A DNA stretch of 64,000 nt from Enoplolaimus lenunculus. Lineage: Eukaryota > Nematoda > Enoplea > Enoplida > Thoracostomopsidae. The position numbers were made by a program, and so were the translations under genes. Where the stretch lies: positions 1-64,000 of the forward strand of contig JASANG010002946.1 in NCBI GenBank assembly GCA_030248215.1. Reading direction: 5' to 3'. Positions 52,601-63,274 of this stretch are shown here, in pieces. Position 1 is the first letter of the stretch, and each line of letters begins with the position of its first letter. The notes below the pieces were generated by a model. The model was not told where the DNA came from. It made no database searches and was given only the letters and a program-made list of their open reading frames with translations.

Positions 52601-55600
52601 AAACTGTTATGTGCAAAAAGTATCGGCAAAGAATATGCAATTTTTTACAGTGCCGATGCCAATAATCACAAAAACTGCCGATTATTAATTACCGATGCCG
52701 ATACCGATTAATCGTAACATACCTAAGAAATCTACTTAGATTCCAGGTGGATTGCTTGGTTACATTTTGAGTTTCCTGTTGAAGCAATTATCTCATTATT
52801 GGGTGTTTTTAATTCTTAAAACTTACAATTAAAACTGGTTGTATTCAACGTTGTGCGTATTGATATTCTGGGTTTATATTAAAATCCGTAGCAAAAGCTT
52901 GTCAATTTGAGTCTTGAATTAAAATCGTACTTAGGCACGTTTTCTTCAATTCAAATAGGTATTGCCCGCATTGAACGTTATGAACTCGTTTTATGTTTAT
53001 GTTTTACTGTTTTAGTCGCAATTTAACATGGCGTGATATGCAACATTTAGTCGTTCGAACAGCAAATCCAACGCCTGTGCTCAATAATGAAGGCTGGGTG
53101 ACCAATGGTGTAGGACGAAAAGGTATTACGTTTGAGTAATAACGTTATACTGTCTATCAGGGTTCAACTGGAATTCATGTTCCTGCCGGAATTCCTGCAA
53201 AAATTCAATTCCTGTTCCTAGTTCCTGTTCCTGCAATCAAAGATGCAGGAACCGGAATTTTTACGGTTTTGTGGCAAATTATTCATAATCATTCTAATAT
53301 TGGAAACTTTGTTTGAAAATTTTAATTTCGAAATGAGTGTTTTTGCAATATAGTTCTACTTAACTTTCAATGAAAAAGGACATATGACAGTTTATTATTA
53401 ATGTGCGGTGACTGAGGGTGTCGCTATACACGTCGACTGGTGGCGGTGCCGTGCGACTATTTCCGGACAATACCGCGCGATGCTGGACGACGCCAGGCAA
53501 CGCCGGAAGGATTTAGTACAGCACCACCCAAATTGCTGATGTTTTGATCTGAACATATTTTTAAATAGAAGATAATAGATCTGGGCTCCTATGATTATGT
53601 TTTTTGTTTTAATACTAAAATTCTATTCGTTTTAGTTAGCAGCAAATTTGGTTACGGTATAATGGACGCAGGTAAACTGGTGACGCTGGCTCGTAAATGG
53701 ATCACAGTGCCTGAACAACACGTTTGCACTTATGATTATGTAATGGACGAACCCAGGTAATAGGGAAATGTTATTTTTTAGGAATTTACAAGAAGATATA
53801 TAGTGGTTAAATTTAAGATTTTCGAGATTATGCTGGCCCGTTTGTTGTTTTTGAGTTATTTTTAAATGAAGTAAACGAACGTTGTAAGAAAAATTCAGTG
53901 TTTATTTTATGTTTCTGTTTCAGGCCTAAACCATTACGTGGACGATTTTTGTTGAATTATACACTTGCAGTGCCTGGATGTCCAGAAAGTCACGCGGTCA
54001 ACTATATTGAACAAGTTCATGCCATTTTGACGATTCAGTTTTCACGACGTGGCGATTTGAAAATTTCAATGATTTCACCTGCCGGAACAAGGTTAGTAAG
54101 CAATCTTTTGGTATTTAATATTACAGCTGTATATTAGTGGCGCTCCGGCCCGTCCGTCACGGTGCGGTATCGTACGCAAATTACCCTCGTATGATACAGT
54201 GTAGTTACGGACGATGACGCACGATGCCGGTCGGTGACGCACACGACAAGTGTAACGCCACCCTAGCGCTACACAGCTTAAGTCAAGGTCTAAATGTCAC
54301 GACAGGTAAGCATTGAAACCTTTGTTTGAGTAAAAGCTTAAGCTGAAAAATTCACTGGTTGGTTTTACTGTGTTAAGTGGAATTACAAATTAAAGAAAAT
54401 ACACTTATTTCAAAAGTCAGGTTTTATGACGTGGTTTTAGTTTAATGTGTTCAGTAACAATTAAAACTTTCAGATCTGTACTGCTTCCACCGCGGCCAGC
54501 AGATTCAAATCGGTCTGGATTTATAAAATGGAAATTCTTGTCCGTTCAACAATGGGGCGAAGATCCGCGTGGTGTTTGGACGCTTATTATCGAAAATGTC
54601 GGCTCAGAGCATAACTATGGTATGTCTTTATTTTTTAACTTTTTAGCTGATTATCCGAATTTTAGTTTAAAACTCATGATTGTAGTTTTGGAGGAATATA
54701 TTTTGTGTTAGTCGAAAATGTATGGTTGCAGTCAATTACCGCACCAAATAATTAGTATATACATGAAACCATTGTTAATTAATGTTTTACAATTGTTGTG
54801 TTAAACATTTTGTTCTATCATTTATTGTTTACGTAAAATATATGAGCAAAATTTATCTGGAACGATGCCCCAATTACGTATCGTGGGTGTTGCAGCTTTA
54901 TTAAACTGGACTTGGTTTGGTTTTATTTAAATTCCAAAATTTTGTGGTTTTGTTGTTTTGGTCTGGAACTTCAATAGTCAAGTGGGATTATTTGATACAA
55001 ATCAGATCCGAGCGTAGATCCTCAGTTTTGTTTATATGTATGTTAAACCGCAAATTTTCAAACAGCATTCAGCTGTTGCCCGTAATCCGACTGTTTTGAA
55101 AACTTTAAAACTCGATTGGCTTTAAGGTACGTTTCACTATTGGGCGATGACGTTTTGGGGCACAGCGACACCGCCTCCGTACGATGTGAAAGCGAATAGT
55201 GGTCTTGGCGTATCTGGGGATCGAAACCCGGTCAGCACAAACGAACTAGCGACGGGCTCTATCAATCCGAGCAGTAACGCGGCTGATATTACTACAACAG
55301 CGGATGAGACTGGATCTGGTTTCACTGGTGGAACCGCACAGGTCGATCAAAATCGTATTAATTTCGAGCCTGATTTAGCTAATCGTTTAGTCAATACGCA
55401 AGAGTACGCTAGGGACGTTGATTTTACCCCATCCCGGGAGGATTACGTTGAAAGTGGTATGCTGAGGATTGGTGCAGAGCCAGAAACCGGCCCTAGGACA
55501 AGGGAGAGGCTCAATACTGGTGAGGGGATGAGTCATGGTAGCTATCACTCGCTTGGGTATAACCTGCCGAAATATAGGTTAAGTGGTGACGGTGGTGATG

Positions 55601-58600
55601 GTGTAAGTAATGGTAATCATAATAATAATAATAATAATCGTGATGATGATAATGTTAATTCTGGTGGATATAGTCGTCAACAGTTGATAGCGTATCGTAA
55701 TGTCGACAAATTTATTAGAAATAGTAATGATGATAATTTCGTAGCTACCCGACGAGTTGATGACGGGAATATAGGCGGCAATTATAGTCCAACTCGTCAG
55801 TCGTTGTCATTGACCAAACAAGCCAGTAGCCAGACGCTAGCGCCTCAGTGGAATACAGAACCGCGAGCGGTATGAGCTTAGCGCATGGTTTTTGATGCTG
55901 CATGATATGCATGCAATATATTGCATTAATTTGTTCTGTTTTTGCATGCGGTAGGTGGTTTGCACTAACAATAGACTTTAAAGCTAAGCATTTGATTGTG
56001 AACCGCTAAGGCCATAAGCCTACATCGAATAGGTTTTATTTTAACTTTTTATTTTTGAAAAGTGACTAAGAGGGTCATACGCATTTTAAAAAAGAGTCCT
56101 AGCAATGATGTGCGTTTAGGAAGGAATAAGCTAGTGTTTTTAGTTGTGTACGCGCTGCTACAACGCTGTAAGACCACACACACTACGGTTTTAAAATTGT
56201 GCTTCTATCCGTAATTGTGGTATGAAGACAGCGGATCGTCAACTTCAAAGGATCATTGGCCTGCAATGTTTTGCAATTTAAGTTTTCAGAATACACATTT
56301 TGAGCTTTTGATAAACGCGTTGCACGGCGAAATTTACAACAGTTTGTATGACTGGTCGTCTCTTGACATATTAGTTTTCAATTTTGTCTTTTTTTGTATC
56401 AGAATGTTTACTACTTGTCCTGTTTCCGGTAGGTTTGTTTATTTGTTTTGATGCTAAGAAGCCAAACAAATAATGGAAACCAAAACAACACCTTGGGCTT
56501 TCGATGTAATGTTTTTGCAAAATCCGGACGAAATATGATGGGTTGAGCATTTTTTACGTTTAAATACAAAAATTAATGTTGCAATATGGCTCAGTAATTT
56601 TCGATAGGTAATGTAAATAACAAGCAGGGCTGTCGCGAAGGTATCCTAGGCTGGGCCCCTTAACGATCAGATTTGGTCCCACTGAGGGAAGGAATCCTTT
56701 GTCAACGGTGCTTCGTGATCCTGTACGGTTTTTTGATAGGGCCATTCCGGTCGTTTATATGATTTTTTTGCAGGCCCTGGTAACAAAACAAGTAGACTGA
56801 TAACAGGCTATTGTTTGCAAGCTATTGTTTGCAAGCAGGATTAAGATCGATGTTGAGAGTTCGCTGCTAGATAGCATATTATTGATGCTTGTATGTGTAA
56901 TTATTTGTCTGTCCACCTATCCATCAATTTACTGAACAGTTTAATGTTTTCCTTTTGACTGGAGCGACGGGATATCGAAAAATACCGGATTCGGATATTG
57001 TGTGACTCATGAACAGTGATAGGGATTGACCGGATACCGTAGCCGGATTGCAAATTTTTATTGGAAGCGGAGCCGGATGTTAACTGGATATTGGATGTGA
57101 ATTTGAGCTTTGTTGGAACCACTTGCATCGTGCAAAAATATTTTTTTTACTGAATTAAAATAGTTTGGCTTGTATATTTTTCATTTCATGTCAATGTCCT
57201 CTTTTGACTTGTCCGGAAAATGCAGTCGCTGTAAAGGAGCTTGTATTTCCACATTTGAAAAGAACAAAGGGGCACAACGGCAAATGTTCTGTATCCGGTA
57301 GGTTTATACAGAATACGCGAACTGGATACGGATGCCGAAGCTTTTCCGGATATCAAACGAAACCGGGAACCGTATATCCGCTCGATATGCGGTAGTTGAC
57401 CCGTATGAACCGCAGCGTTTAGTCATGAGAAACGTTTTTTTGCCTTCTATCAAACAACCACATTGGTAGAAATATATGCATTTCAAAAAAACTCGTCGGC
57501 TTTTATTTGTTTTTCTTCGTTCAACTCTTGCATGTGCACTTTAAAAATGGTTCTGAGATAAAGATAGCTCGATAACACGCTAGGAAACTACTTCTAATTA
57601 TGAAATTACTGTATAGTTGATCAAACAGTACAATATAACTAACCAGGGAGGGTGTTTGTCACTGCTATACGGTTTGGTGTAATTTTACATGCTTAAGAAT
57701 TGTTTTGGGGGTTGATTGTGGTGGAACGTATAATGAACAAACTGGAAGCTGCGAAATTAACGGCATGAACTTTGTGATGGGAGACCGTGCGTTGCGTGTG
57801 TGTGTGTGTGCGTGTGGACTGGTAGGCTGCGGTTAGTGATCGTAAATGGAGGCACGTACGCTGCACCGGCCGTCCATTGCACAATGACCGTTTGAAACAG
57901 CGGACCTTTTTTCTTGATTGCATAGTTTTAATCACACAAATAAGCACGTTACGTTCTATAGCTGCTATTAGCTATGTACGTAAATTGCATCCAAACCACG
58001 ATATATGTATAGGAAGTAAGCAGATACAAAGGGTTTCGTATCACCCCACATATCTCTTAATGCCCCGTGTCCAGTGGCGGATCCAGCATCTCAGAATGGT
58101 GGGGGGGGGGTAAAATGTCACAGGTAATCAACTTATTTTTGAGCCATACTGTAGTGTCCCAAATAAGACGGTGGAAATAAGAGGGAGCTTATTATAAGCT
58201 GCACTATTGTGTATAAAACAGTGAAATAAACAGCGTAGAACAGCAATAATTGACAATATTTAATTTTTGTCGAGAAGCTATTGGGGGGCCACGGCCGGGA
58301 TAGCCCCCCATAGATCCGCCATTGCCCGTGTCGCCGTAGTTGTAGTGTCGTGTTGTTGTTTTTTGTAGTAGACCTTTAGAGTTGGCTGGGACAGGGGCCA
58401 TATGGTGCTGCGGATAATACCTTAGTATATGCATAGTATATCGATCCCAAAATTGTGAATCACTGTGAAATTGTGGCTTAGGTGAACAATTTCGAGCCAG
58501 CTCGCGTATAATCTTAATTGAAGTATAATAAAAGGTTTTAGTTGACGCAAATACTAACACTAAATACGACCATTCTGTTGTGGATGGTTTTCTGTGTAAT

Positions 58601-61600
58601 TGCAATAAGTTGCAGAAATTTAAAACAATGCAGCAATGGTGTAATATAAGGTGTGACAGATTACTAAAATAACACACGAGTAGCGCACATTGCCAATTAA
58701 ACCAAGATTAAAACACATGGGCTGGGTTTCTGAAATCTTACTAAAGTATTTACCTAAGTTATACTTATGTAATTACTTAAGTCGCCGACTTAAGTAAATA
58801 CTTAAATTTTCGAACAAAAACAGATAAACGCCAAATGTGAGCCATTGTCAATACGAGAAAGTAATTGTTTGGCTTTATATATTAAGGAGGTAAGATGAAT
58901 CTAAAATTTAACTTTGACTAAAATTAATATGCCTGAATTGTTAATCTCTAATATATCAAAAATTAGTCAGCGATTTAAGTATTTACTTAACCTAAGTAAG
59001 CGTTGTAAAACGACAAATTAGTTAAGCAGTTACTTAGCCTGCACTAGAATGCAAGAGGAATCTGGTAAAACATTTCCTAACCAGATGTTCAGTGTATTTA
59101 TGTATATATCACTACAAAAACGCTGCCCAAATTTCGTTAACGCATATAGTCAGCGTTCCAGCTTTATTATTGCAGATTGATTTATATGCCTAGCAGGGTG
59201 CAACCGGAATTCCGGTTCCGGCATTTTTTCACCTCGGTAAATTGTAATTCCGGTTGCACCCTGATGCCTAGTGATAGCATGTCTCAATATCAATGGAATT
59301 CTCTCATTCAGGCATATTAACGGAACAGTATGTACTGTACCAATTTGAACATTTTGTACTTTTTTTTGCAATTTTGTTTATTTTTAGATTTTAACCACCG
59401 GATGTCATGAAGAATGCTCAGATGCTGGTTGTACAGAACGTAACTCGGCGTCACATTGTCTCGATTGTCGCCATTATAAAGTGTGGAAACGTAACCGGAG
59501 TGGTCTTATGTAAGCTGAAAACCATAATGTTGGTGTTTGTCGTAAATTATTTTGTCTAAAATCCAGCCATTATAACACCTGCATCGAAGTAAACTTTACT
59601 ACTTTTTGAAATTTCAAATTTGTGATTATAATCACGGTGATTATGGCAACGTTAGCATTTCTCTTCAAGTAGCTTCTTTACCATTAATAATTGCTTGTAA
59701 ATCATTTATTGGAATTTTTCGGTTTTGTTCATAGTTTAAACTAGTCTGCCAGTTTTGCGCAATGCGCAAACGTTAGCGAAAGCACAAACATTTCTTTGCA
59801 AATTTCTTGTCCTACAACAATCCTGTTTGTTTCTTAAGAAATTATTGTAAACAAAGTAATGCTGGAAAGTTGCCCAAAATACGTATGTGGGGCGTTCCGG
59901 CTTTAATATATAGATTAAAAAATTTTGGATTTATGTATTGTTTTTCGTACGATATTATGTGTATGTATTTTTGCAGGTGTGTCCGCGATTGTGACATTGG
60001 CTACTATCCTGTCCTTTCAACAGCGAACGGTGGCGGTCGGGTCGCGGCGACGTCCAGCACAGGCGAATGCCGTCGATGTTTGCAACGGTGTTTGTCATGT
60101 TCTTCGCCAGACTATTGTGATTCGTGTGAACCCGGGTTGTACTTAGTTGAAGCTCCAGCGGTGCAGTTGAGCGACTCGTCGGTGACCGCCGCTGCTGCCA
60201 GCTTTTTCACGGGGTCGATGGCCGGTGAGCTGTATCACAGCGGCCGATGTCTGGATCGATGCCCGACTGGGTTTACCGTGAGCCCGAGTGAGTGTTTTGG
60301 AAGAAGTTGCTTTGACGAAAGAGAATTTGGAGTGTGTGGTAGCATGAGTGATTAGGCGGGGTTTAAAACGTCGGGGATTGGGTGCGCAATTAGCTCAAGC
60401 GAGTATTTTGCAGTGGTCGTTTCGAGGGATATGGAGCGGAAGTCGGTGTGAGTAATAGGGAGGGAAGGCACGGGATGCAGACAGAAAAAGGGACGGGTTA
60501 CCCGATCGAATTCATTGTTTAGTCCACGCGGGAGGGGCTGGTTTTGGCCGAGGGGAGGTTGGGGTTGACAAAATAGCTGAAGTGGAGATGTGGGTTGTGT
60601 TTGAGGAAGTGCAAGTGAGTTTAATGTGATCGAGGCGCAATTTATGGATGGAAGGCACGGGTACTTGTGGTAATTGCGAGGTTCTGTTTAAAATAGAAAT
60701 TAGCTTCAATGTTCCTAGGTAACTTCTAAAACAAAACATTTTATACTCAGATTACTGTATTGTCGAACTAGAACCGGAATTTCAGTTGTACTCTGTGGTT
60801 TAATGTGCGATGTTTTGTTCCTGTTTAGGCAAAGCTAATACCTGCGTATGGAACACAACGCTCAAATCTAACAAACCAAGTAAGATGTTTGTTTTTTAAC
60901 TTGAAAACTTGTCTGTGGGTTACATTCACCTGAAGATGTAAGTGCAAACAGGCAAACGTTCCTTGACCAACATTGACTGGTCGTAAGTTATACGCATTAT
61001 GAACAACTAAGCGATAGATGCTACGCACATTTGAAAATATTTACATTGATAAACAATTTTGTATTTACTGAAAATTTAATTAGTTGTCGTCGAATAGTGA
61101 TTTGTCGAAAAAATTGAAGAAAACCCTAACCGTAGGCGGTAAGTATTGATTAATTGATTAATTTTTATTATTCACGATTCAAACAAATGCGGAAAATCCC
61201 ACTAATTTAATTGATGACAGCTGTGGATCTTAAAATCGGCACTGAACTGGACACAAATCAAATGCGGAAAAAATGTGCTAAGTTTCAGTGAATCATCATT
61301 CATTAATTCTAAAGCAGCATTTCAACCTGGAATTGTTAGTCTTGCGAGGGCAAGACCGTAGGGGTGACGAACATTTTTCTAACATAAATTGTTTACTGTT
61401 GTTTTTCGACCCGCGTACAATACGCATTTGAGACTATATTGTATTATAGATTACTGATGGTTAGTGTGCAGGGTACAACCGGAGGTCTACCTCCGGCTTA
61501 GGCAGAACATCGGCCGCCCGCTTTTGCTCTGGTAGAATTTTTGCCGGGGGTTCCGGCTATTTCGGTAGTAACGTTTAGCAATATCTGTTTAGTGCGTTTC

Positions 61601-62910
61601 ATTTTACTTTCGTCACAATTTTCAGAAAGGAATTTCCGAAATTTCCCAGAAAATCCACGTAAAACCAAACAACTTACTTAACAACATATTGGAGATATTG
61701 ACTAAAATTAACTAACCATCATTTTTTACTACCTAATTTCGCCTCACCTCCGGCTCCGGCAAGTTTCATTGACTTCCGGCTCCGGCTGCGCTATTTCTTA
61801 CCTCCGGTTGCATCCTTTTACTGTGGTTGTTTTGTTTCAGCGTTCAATGCTGGTGAATGTGACGATTCGTGTTTAGTTTGCCGTGGATTGCGTCCTATTG
61901 ACTGCCTTCAATGCGCCGAAGGATACCGTAATATATCAGGGCTGTGCCGGCCGGAATCTGAGTAAGTGAAGCTGCAATAGCGGTAGGTGCTAGGTGGCAT
62001 GGAAGGGTTTGAAAGCTCTTGAAAATGAGAGTAGTAAGAAAGTTTAAACCATGGCGTTTAGAAAAAATGAATATGTTTCTCAATTCCAAAGAGTCTTGAA
62101 ATCACTGAGAAAATTCATGTGTCGGATGTACTATCACTGTTTTGTGTACTGTGTGCTTGGTATGGTAGTGGATTGAAAATATGGTGGCCACAAGTTCGGT
62201 TTTTTATCACGAGAAGACAAATTGTTTTTTAGTATTTTGATGAGCTCCTATTTTTGGCTCTCTTATTTATTTCGGAATTAACTCTAAAATACTTGATTTT
62301 ACTGGATGAGAGTTGTATTTCAAGAATTTTTGATGTTTATTGTTTTTAATTCTTTTTAATTATAATTGTGATAATTTAATTTTGCATGTTTTGCAAGCAT
62401 GTTGTTATTGTTGTTGTTAGCGCTGCGTATGAACTGGGTACAAGTTGTGCAAACACCAAACCGTTCTTTCATGAGCTAAAGTTAAACATTTTTGAATAAA
62501 GTCATTCGTATCGAAGAAAGTTGACTGTATTTGTCCAATGAATCAGTCTATGGCTGTGAAAGTTAAATTACCTTCAGATACTTTCTGCCGTCTTTGTCTC
62601 TACCCTCTCTCAGGTTGCTTGCGTAGCACTGATACACTTCATATTCATAAGTTTAGTTCCAGTATTCAGAAAAATGTCATCGAATTAAATTTGTGCTGAA
62701 TTTTTTCGACCTGTTGTTTTATGGTATGATTTTACAGTTTAACTTTAGTAGGAATCAAAATGCATGCAAGTTATATTTTTATCTCGTAAGTATATTATAT
62801 ATATAATTGCATACAGACGTTGTGTACATATGTAGAGTTGAACGCACTACGACTACAACCACAACAACAACTATGTCAACGTCTTCTAGTACAACTGTTA
62901 CAACTACTAA
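46373..62910 (+). CDS. FURIN/PCSK5-like: Furin/PC5-type proprotein convertase (gene span, 18 exons seen, 3' end outside window)
   Basis: Ca2+-dependent S8B subtilisin-like protease that cleaves precursors after paired basic residues in the secretory pathway. Seen in order: signal peptide, prodomain, autocleavage site KKRVKR (after residue ~134), catalytic domain with Asp198 (ILDDG), His237 (HGTRC), oxyanion Asn338 (WASGNGG) and Ser411 (GTSASAP), P domain (~485-626), a ~230-residue Asn/Ser/Gly-rich insert, furin-like Cys repeats (~857-1040), and a Thr-rich stretch. All 17 junction phases agree (3197 nt so far). No membrane segment or stop is reached. The core is furin-like; the Cys-repeat region ([10 protein letters not shown]) resembles PC5/PACE4. 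Signal, pro, catalytic and P regions look complete. Several transposon insertions lie close to splice sites. Confidence 0.96.
46738..47278 (-). repeat. GAGCGAAGC-type repeat in convertase intron 1
   Basis: Reverse-oriented copy, from GGCGAAGCGTTTTATGTTTT to GAGCTTCGCTCAATAAATG, about 100 bp after convertase exon 1. Confidence 0.75.
47528..47765 (+). repeat. Dispersed repeat, copy 2
   Basis: Collinear with 26395-26640; in convertase intron 1. Confidence 0.65.
47740..47860. repeat. Family B remnant
   Basis: Short TAAGCC/GCTTAG hexamers and GTTACGCCCAAAGAATAACATTG-type end (quoted in part) in convertase intron 1. Confidence 0.45.
48342..48437 (+). CDS. FURIN/PCSK5-like: Convertase exon 2, prodomain
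   Basis: Acceptor CTGTTTTAG; donor GTAGGT. Encodes [20 protein letters not shown], the prodomain segment with the internal basic site. A repeat insertion begins 12 bp after the exon end, and its target duplication overlaps the donor. Confidence 0.9.
48450..48649. mobile_element. hAT-like family D copy at convertase exon 2 donor
   Basis: CAGGGTAAACCGG to GTTGGAACCCTG with perfect duplication GTATTCAT; the left duplication (48442-48449) overlaps the last two bases of the exon 2 donor GTAGGT. Confidence 0.85.
48797..48940 (+). CDS. FURIN/PCSK5-like: Convertase exon 3, autocleavage site
   Basis: Acceptor TGCTGCAG; donor GTAGGT. Encodes [18 protein letters not shown], the multibasic pro-cleavage site, then [10 protein letters not shown] at the mature N terminus. 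Confidence 0.95.
49330..49464 (+). CDS. FURIN/PCSK5-like: Convertase exon 4, catalytic Asp
   Basis: Acceptor CTTGTAG; donor [26 protein letters not shown] with the catalytic Asp codon at 49420-49422. Phase 0 at both ends. Confidence 0.96.
49659..49729 (+). CDS. FURIN/PCSK5-like: Convertase exon 5
   Basis: Acceptor GTTTCCAG; donor GTGAGA. Encodes [19 protein letters not shown], the acidic loop between the catalytic Asp and His. Phase out 2. Confidence 0.94.
50359..50447 (+). CDS. FURIN/PCSK5-like: Convertase exon 6, catalytic His
   Basis: Acceptor AATTTCAG; donor [18 protein letters not shown] with the catalytic His at 50360-50362, then [12 protein letters not shown]. Phase in 2, out 1. Confidence 0.95.
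50777..50949 (+). CDS. FURIN/PCSK5-like: Convertase exon 7
   Basis: Acceptor TTTTTCAG; donor [40 protein letters not shown], part of the acidic substrate cleft. Phase in 1, out 0. Confidence 0.96.
51273..51485 (+). CDS. FURIN/PCSK5-like: Convertase exon 8, oxyanion Asn
   Basis: Acceptor TTCTTTTAG; donor [26 protein letters not shown] with the oxyanion Asn at 51315-51317, then [17 protein letters not shown] and [17 protein letters not shown]. Confidence 0.96.
52124..52224 (+). CDS. FURIN/PCSK5-like: Convertase exon 9, catalytic Ser
   Basis: Acceptor TGTTTAG; donor [26 protein letters not shown] with the nucleophile Ser at 52172-52174. Phase out 2. Confidence 0.96.
53016..53122 (+). CDS. FURIN/PCSK5-like: Convertase exon 10
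   Basis: Acceptor CTGTTTTAG; donor [23 protein letters not shown] and WVTNGVGRK. Phase in 2, out 1. A CAGGG repeat starts 35 bp downstream. Confidence 0.95.
53158..53345. repeat. hAT-like family D, left-end fragment
   Basis: Starts CAGGGTTCAACTGG and continues with family interior; no right end found. In convertase intron 10. Confidence 0.6.
53412..53528. repeat. Family K-like copy in convertase intron 10
   Basis: GGGTGTCGCTATACACGTCG then a CGCGCGATGC-type interior; ends weak. Confidence 0.5.
53636..53756 (+). CDS. FURIN/PCSK5-like: Convertase exon 11, end of catalytic domain
   Basis: Acceptor TCGTTTTAG; donor [24 protein letters not shown] and VPEQHVC. Phase in 1, out 2. Confidence 0.95.
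53924..54091 (+). CDS. FURIN/PCSK5-like: Convertase exon 12, P domain
   Basis: Acceptor CTGTTTCAG; donor [26 protein letters not shown] then [11 protein letters not shown], the P-domain (P/Homo B) core. Phase in 2, out 2. Confidence 0.95.
54134..54268. repeat. Family K-like copy in convertase intron 12
   Basis: AGTGGCGCTCCGG...GTAACGCCACC with CCGTCACGGTGCGGTATCGT inside, the same core as 25559-25730. Confidence 0.6.
54474..54619 (+). CDS. FURIN/PCSK5-like: Convertase exon 13, P domain
   Basis: Acceptor AACTTTCAG; donor [26 protein letters not shown] and [15 protein letters not shown]. Phase in 2, out 1. Confidence 0.95.
55127..55869 (+). CDS. FURIN/PCSK5-like: Convertase exon 14, P-domain end and large low-complexity insert
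   Basis: Acceptor TGGCTTTAAG; likely donor GTATGA at 55870. Starts [17 protein letters not shown], the P-domain end (furin FTLVLYGTAP), then ~230 residues rich in Asn, Ser, Gly and Asp, including a run of Asn coded by AAT at about 55615-55638. Known furins have a short linker here. If the donor is not used the frame stops at 55873-55875, which would give a soluble truncated form. Open frame and phase (in 1, out 0) support the call. Confidence 0.8.
58072..58328. repeat. AGTGGCGGATCC-type MITE
   Basis: AGTGGCGGATCCAGC to GGATCCGCCATTG, with a G-run, in convertase intron 14. A TGTCCCAAATAAGA piece inside resembles family L ends. Confidence 0.65.
58719..59040. repeat. GGCTGGGTTTC-type MITE (family J)
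   Basis: GGGCTGGGTTTCTGAAATC then ATTACTTAAGTCG-type interior; right end decayed. In convertase intron 14. Confidence 0.65.
59194..59263. mobile_element. hAT-like family D, 70-bp minimal copy
   Basis: CAGGGTGCAACCGG to CCGGTTGCACCCTG with perfect duplication ATGCCTAG. Only 70 bp, almost all terminal repeat. In convertase intron 14. Confidence 0.88.
59388..59509 (+). CDS. FURIN/PCSK5-like: Convertase exon 15, furin-like Cys repeat
   Basis: Acceptor TATTTTTAG; donor [26 protein letters not shown] and [12 protein letters not shown], like the first repeat of PC5 (CDPECSEVGC, CNDCLHYYYKLKNN). Phase in 0, out 2. Confidence 0.92.
59977..60287 (+). CDS. FURIN/PCSK5-like: Convertase exon 16, furin-like Cys repeats
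   Basis: Acceptor TTTTTGCAG; donor GTGAGT at 60288, chosen over GTGAGC upstream because its phase 1 fits the next exon. Contains [31 protein letters not shown] and CLDRCPTGF. Phase in 2, out 1. Confidence 0.9.
61469..61817. mobile_element. hAT-like family D copy before convertase exon 17
   Basis: CAGGGTACAACCGGAGG to CCTCCGGTTGCATCCTT; duplication TTAGTGTG/TTACTGTG (7 of 8). Its right edge is 23 bp from the exon. Confidence 0.75.
61841..61961 (+). CDS. FURIN/PCSK5-like: Convertase exon 17, furin-like Cys repeat
   Basis: Acceptor TTTGTTTCAG; donor [25 protein letters not shown] and [11 protein letters not shown]. Phase in 1, out 2. A CAGGG-type repeat and its duplication end only 15 bp upstream. 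Confidence 0.9.
62836..62910 (+). CDS. FURIN/PCSK5-like: Convertase exon 18, Thr-rich stretch
   Basis: Acceptor ATATGTAG at 62835, donor GTGAGT at 62911. In frame it reads [20 protein letters not shown] then VTTT, a probable O-glycosylated stalk before a membrane anchor outside the window. The more upstream AG (62816) gives a stop. Phase in 2, out 2. Confidence 0.65.
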
Positions 62911-63274
62911 GTGAGTTTTACAGTGTTGTAGACACGGTGTTCGGAGCAATTGCTCGAAGCAACACAAATCAGTGGCAGAGTGGCGTGTAACACTAAACAA
63001 TACGGCTGCGCTTTTTTTATGTTTATGTTGATATGTATGTGTGCATATATAATGTGCATCATAATCGATGCGTTACAGAAGTGTATACCAGAGGGAAGCA
63101 GTATAGGACAGCGTATTATTTACCGCCAGAAAGTTGGTGGGAAAACGAGGCAACGCTATTTTACAGGCTTAATTAACCGCTTGAATTCTGGCGATCGTAA
63201 ATATTCTCACGCTTTTTTACATGAGGTTATACTGTCCAGAATATTTTTTATTAAGCTTTATCCGTAGCCATGTG

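Larger units (their letters stand above)
55870..59387. other. Convertase intron 14
   Basis: 3.5 kb, the longest intron after intron 1; contains repeats at 58072, 58719 and 59194 and a decayed CCGGATA-type repeat at about 56960-57385. No further exon found. Confidence 0.55.

Noticed and set aside
60284-60355. Convertase ending at the TAG shortly after 60287
   Set aside because: The GTGAGT donor in phase 1 joins another Cys repeat at 61841.
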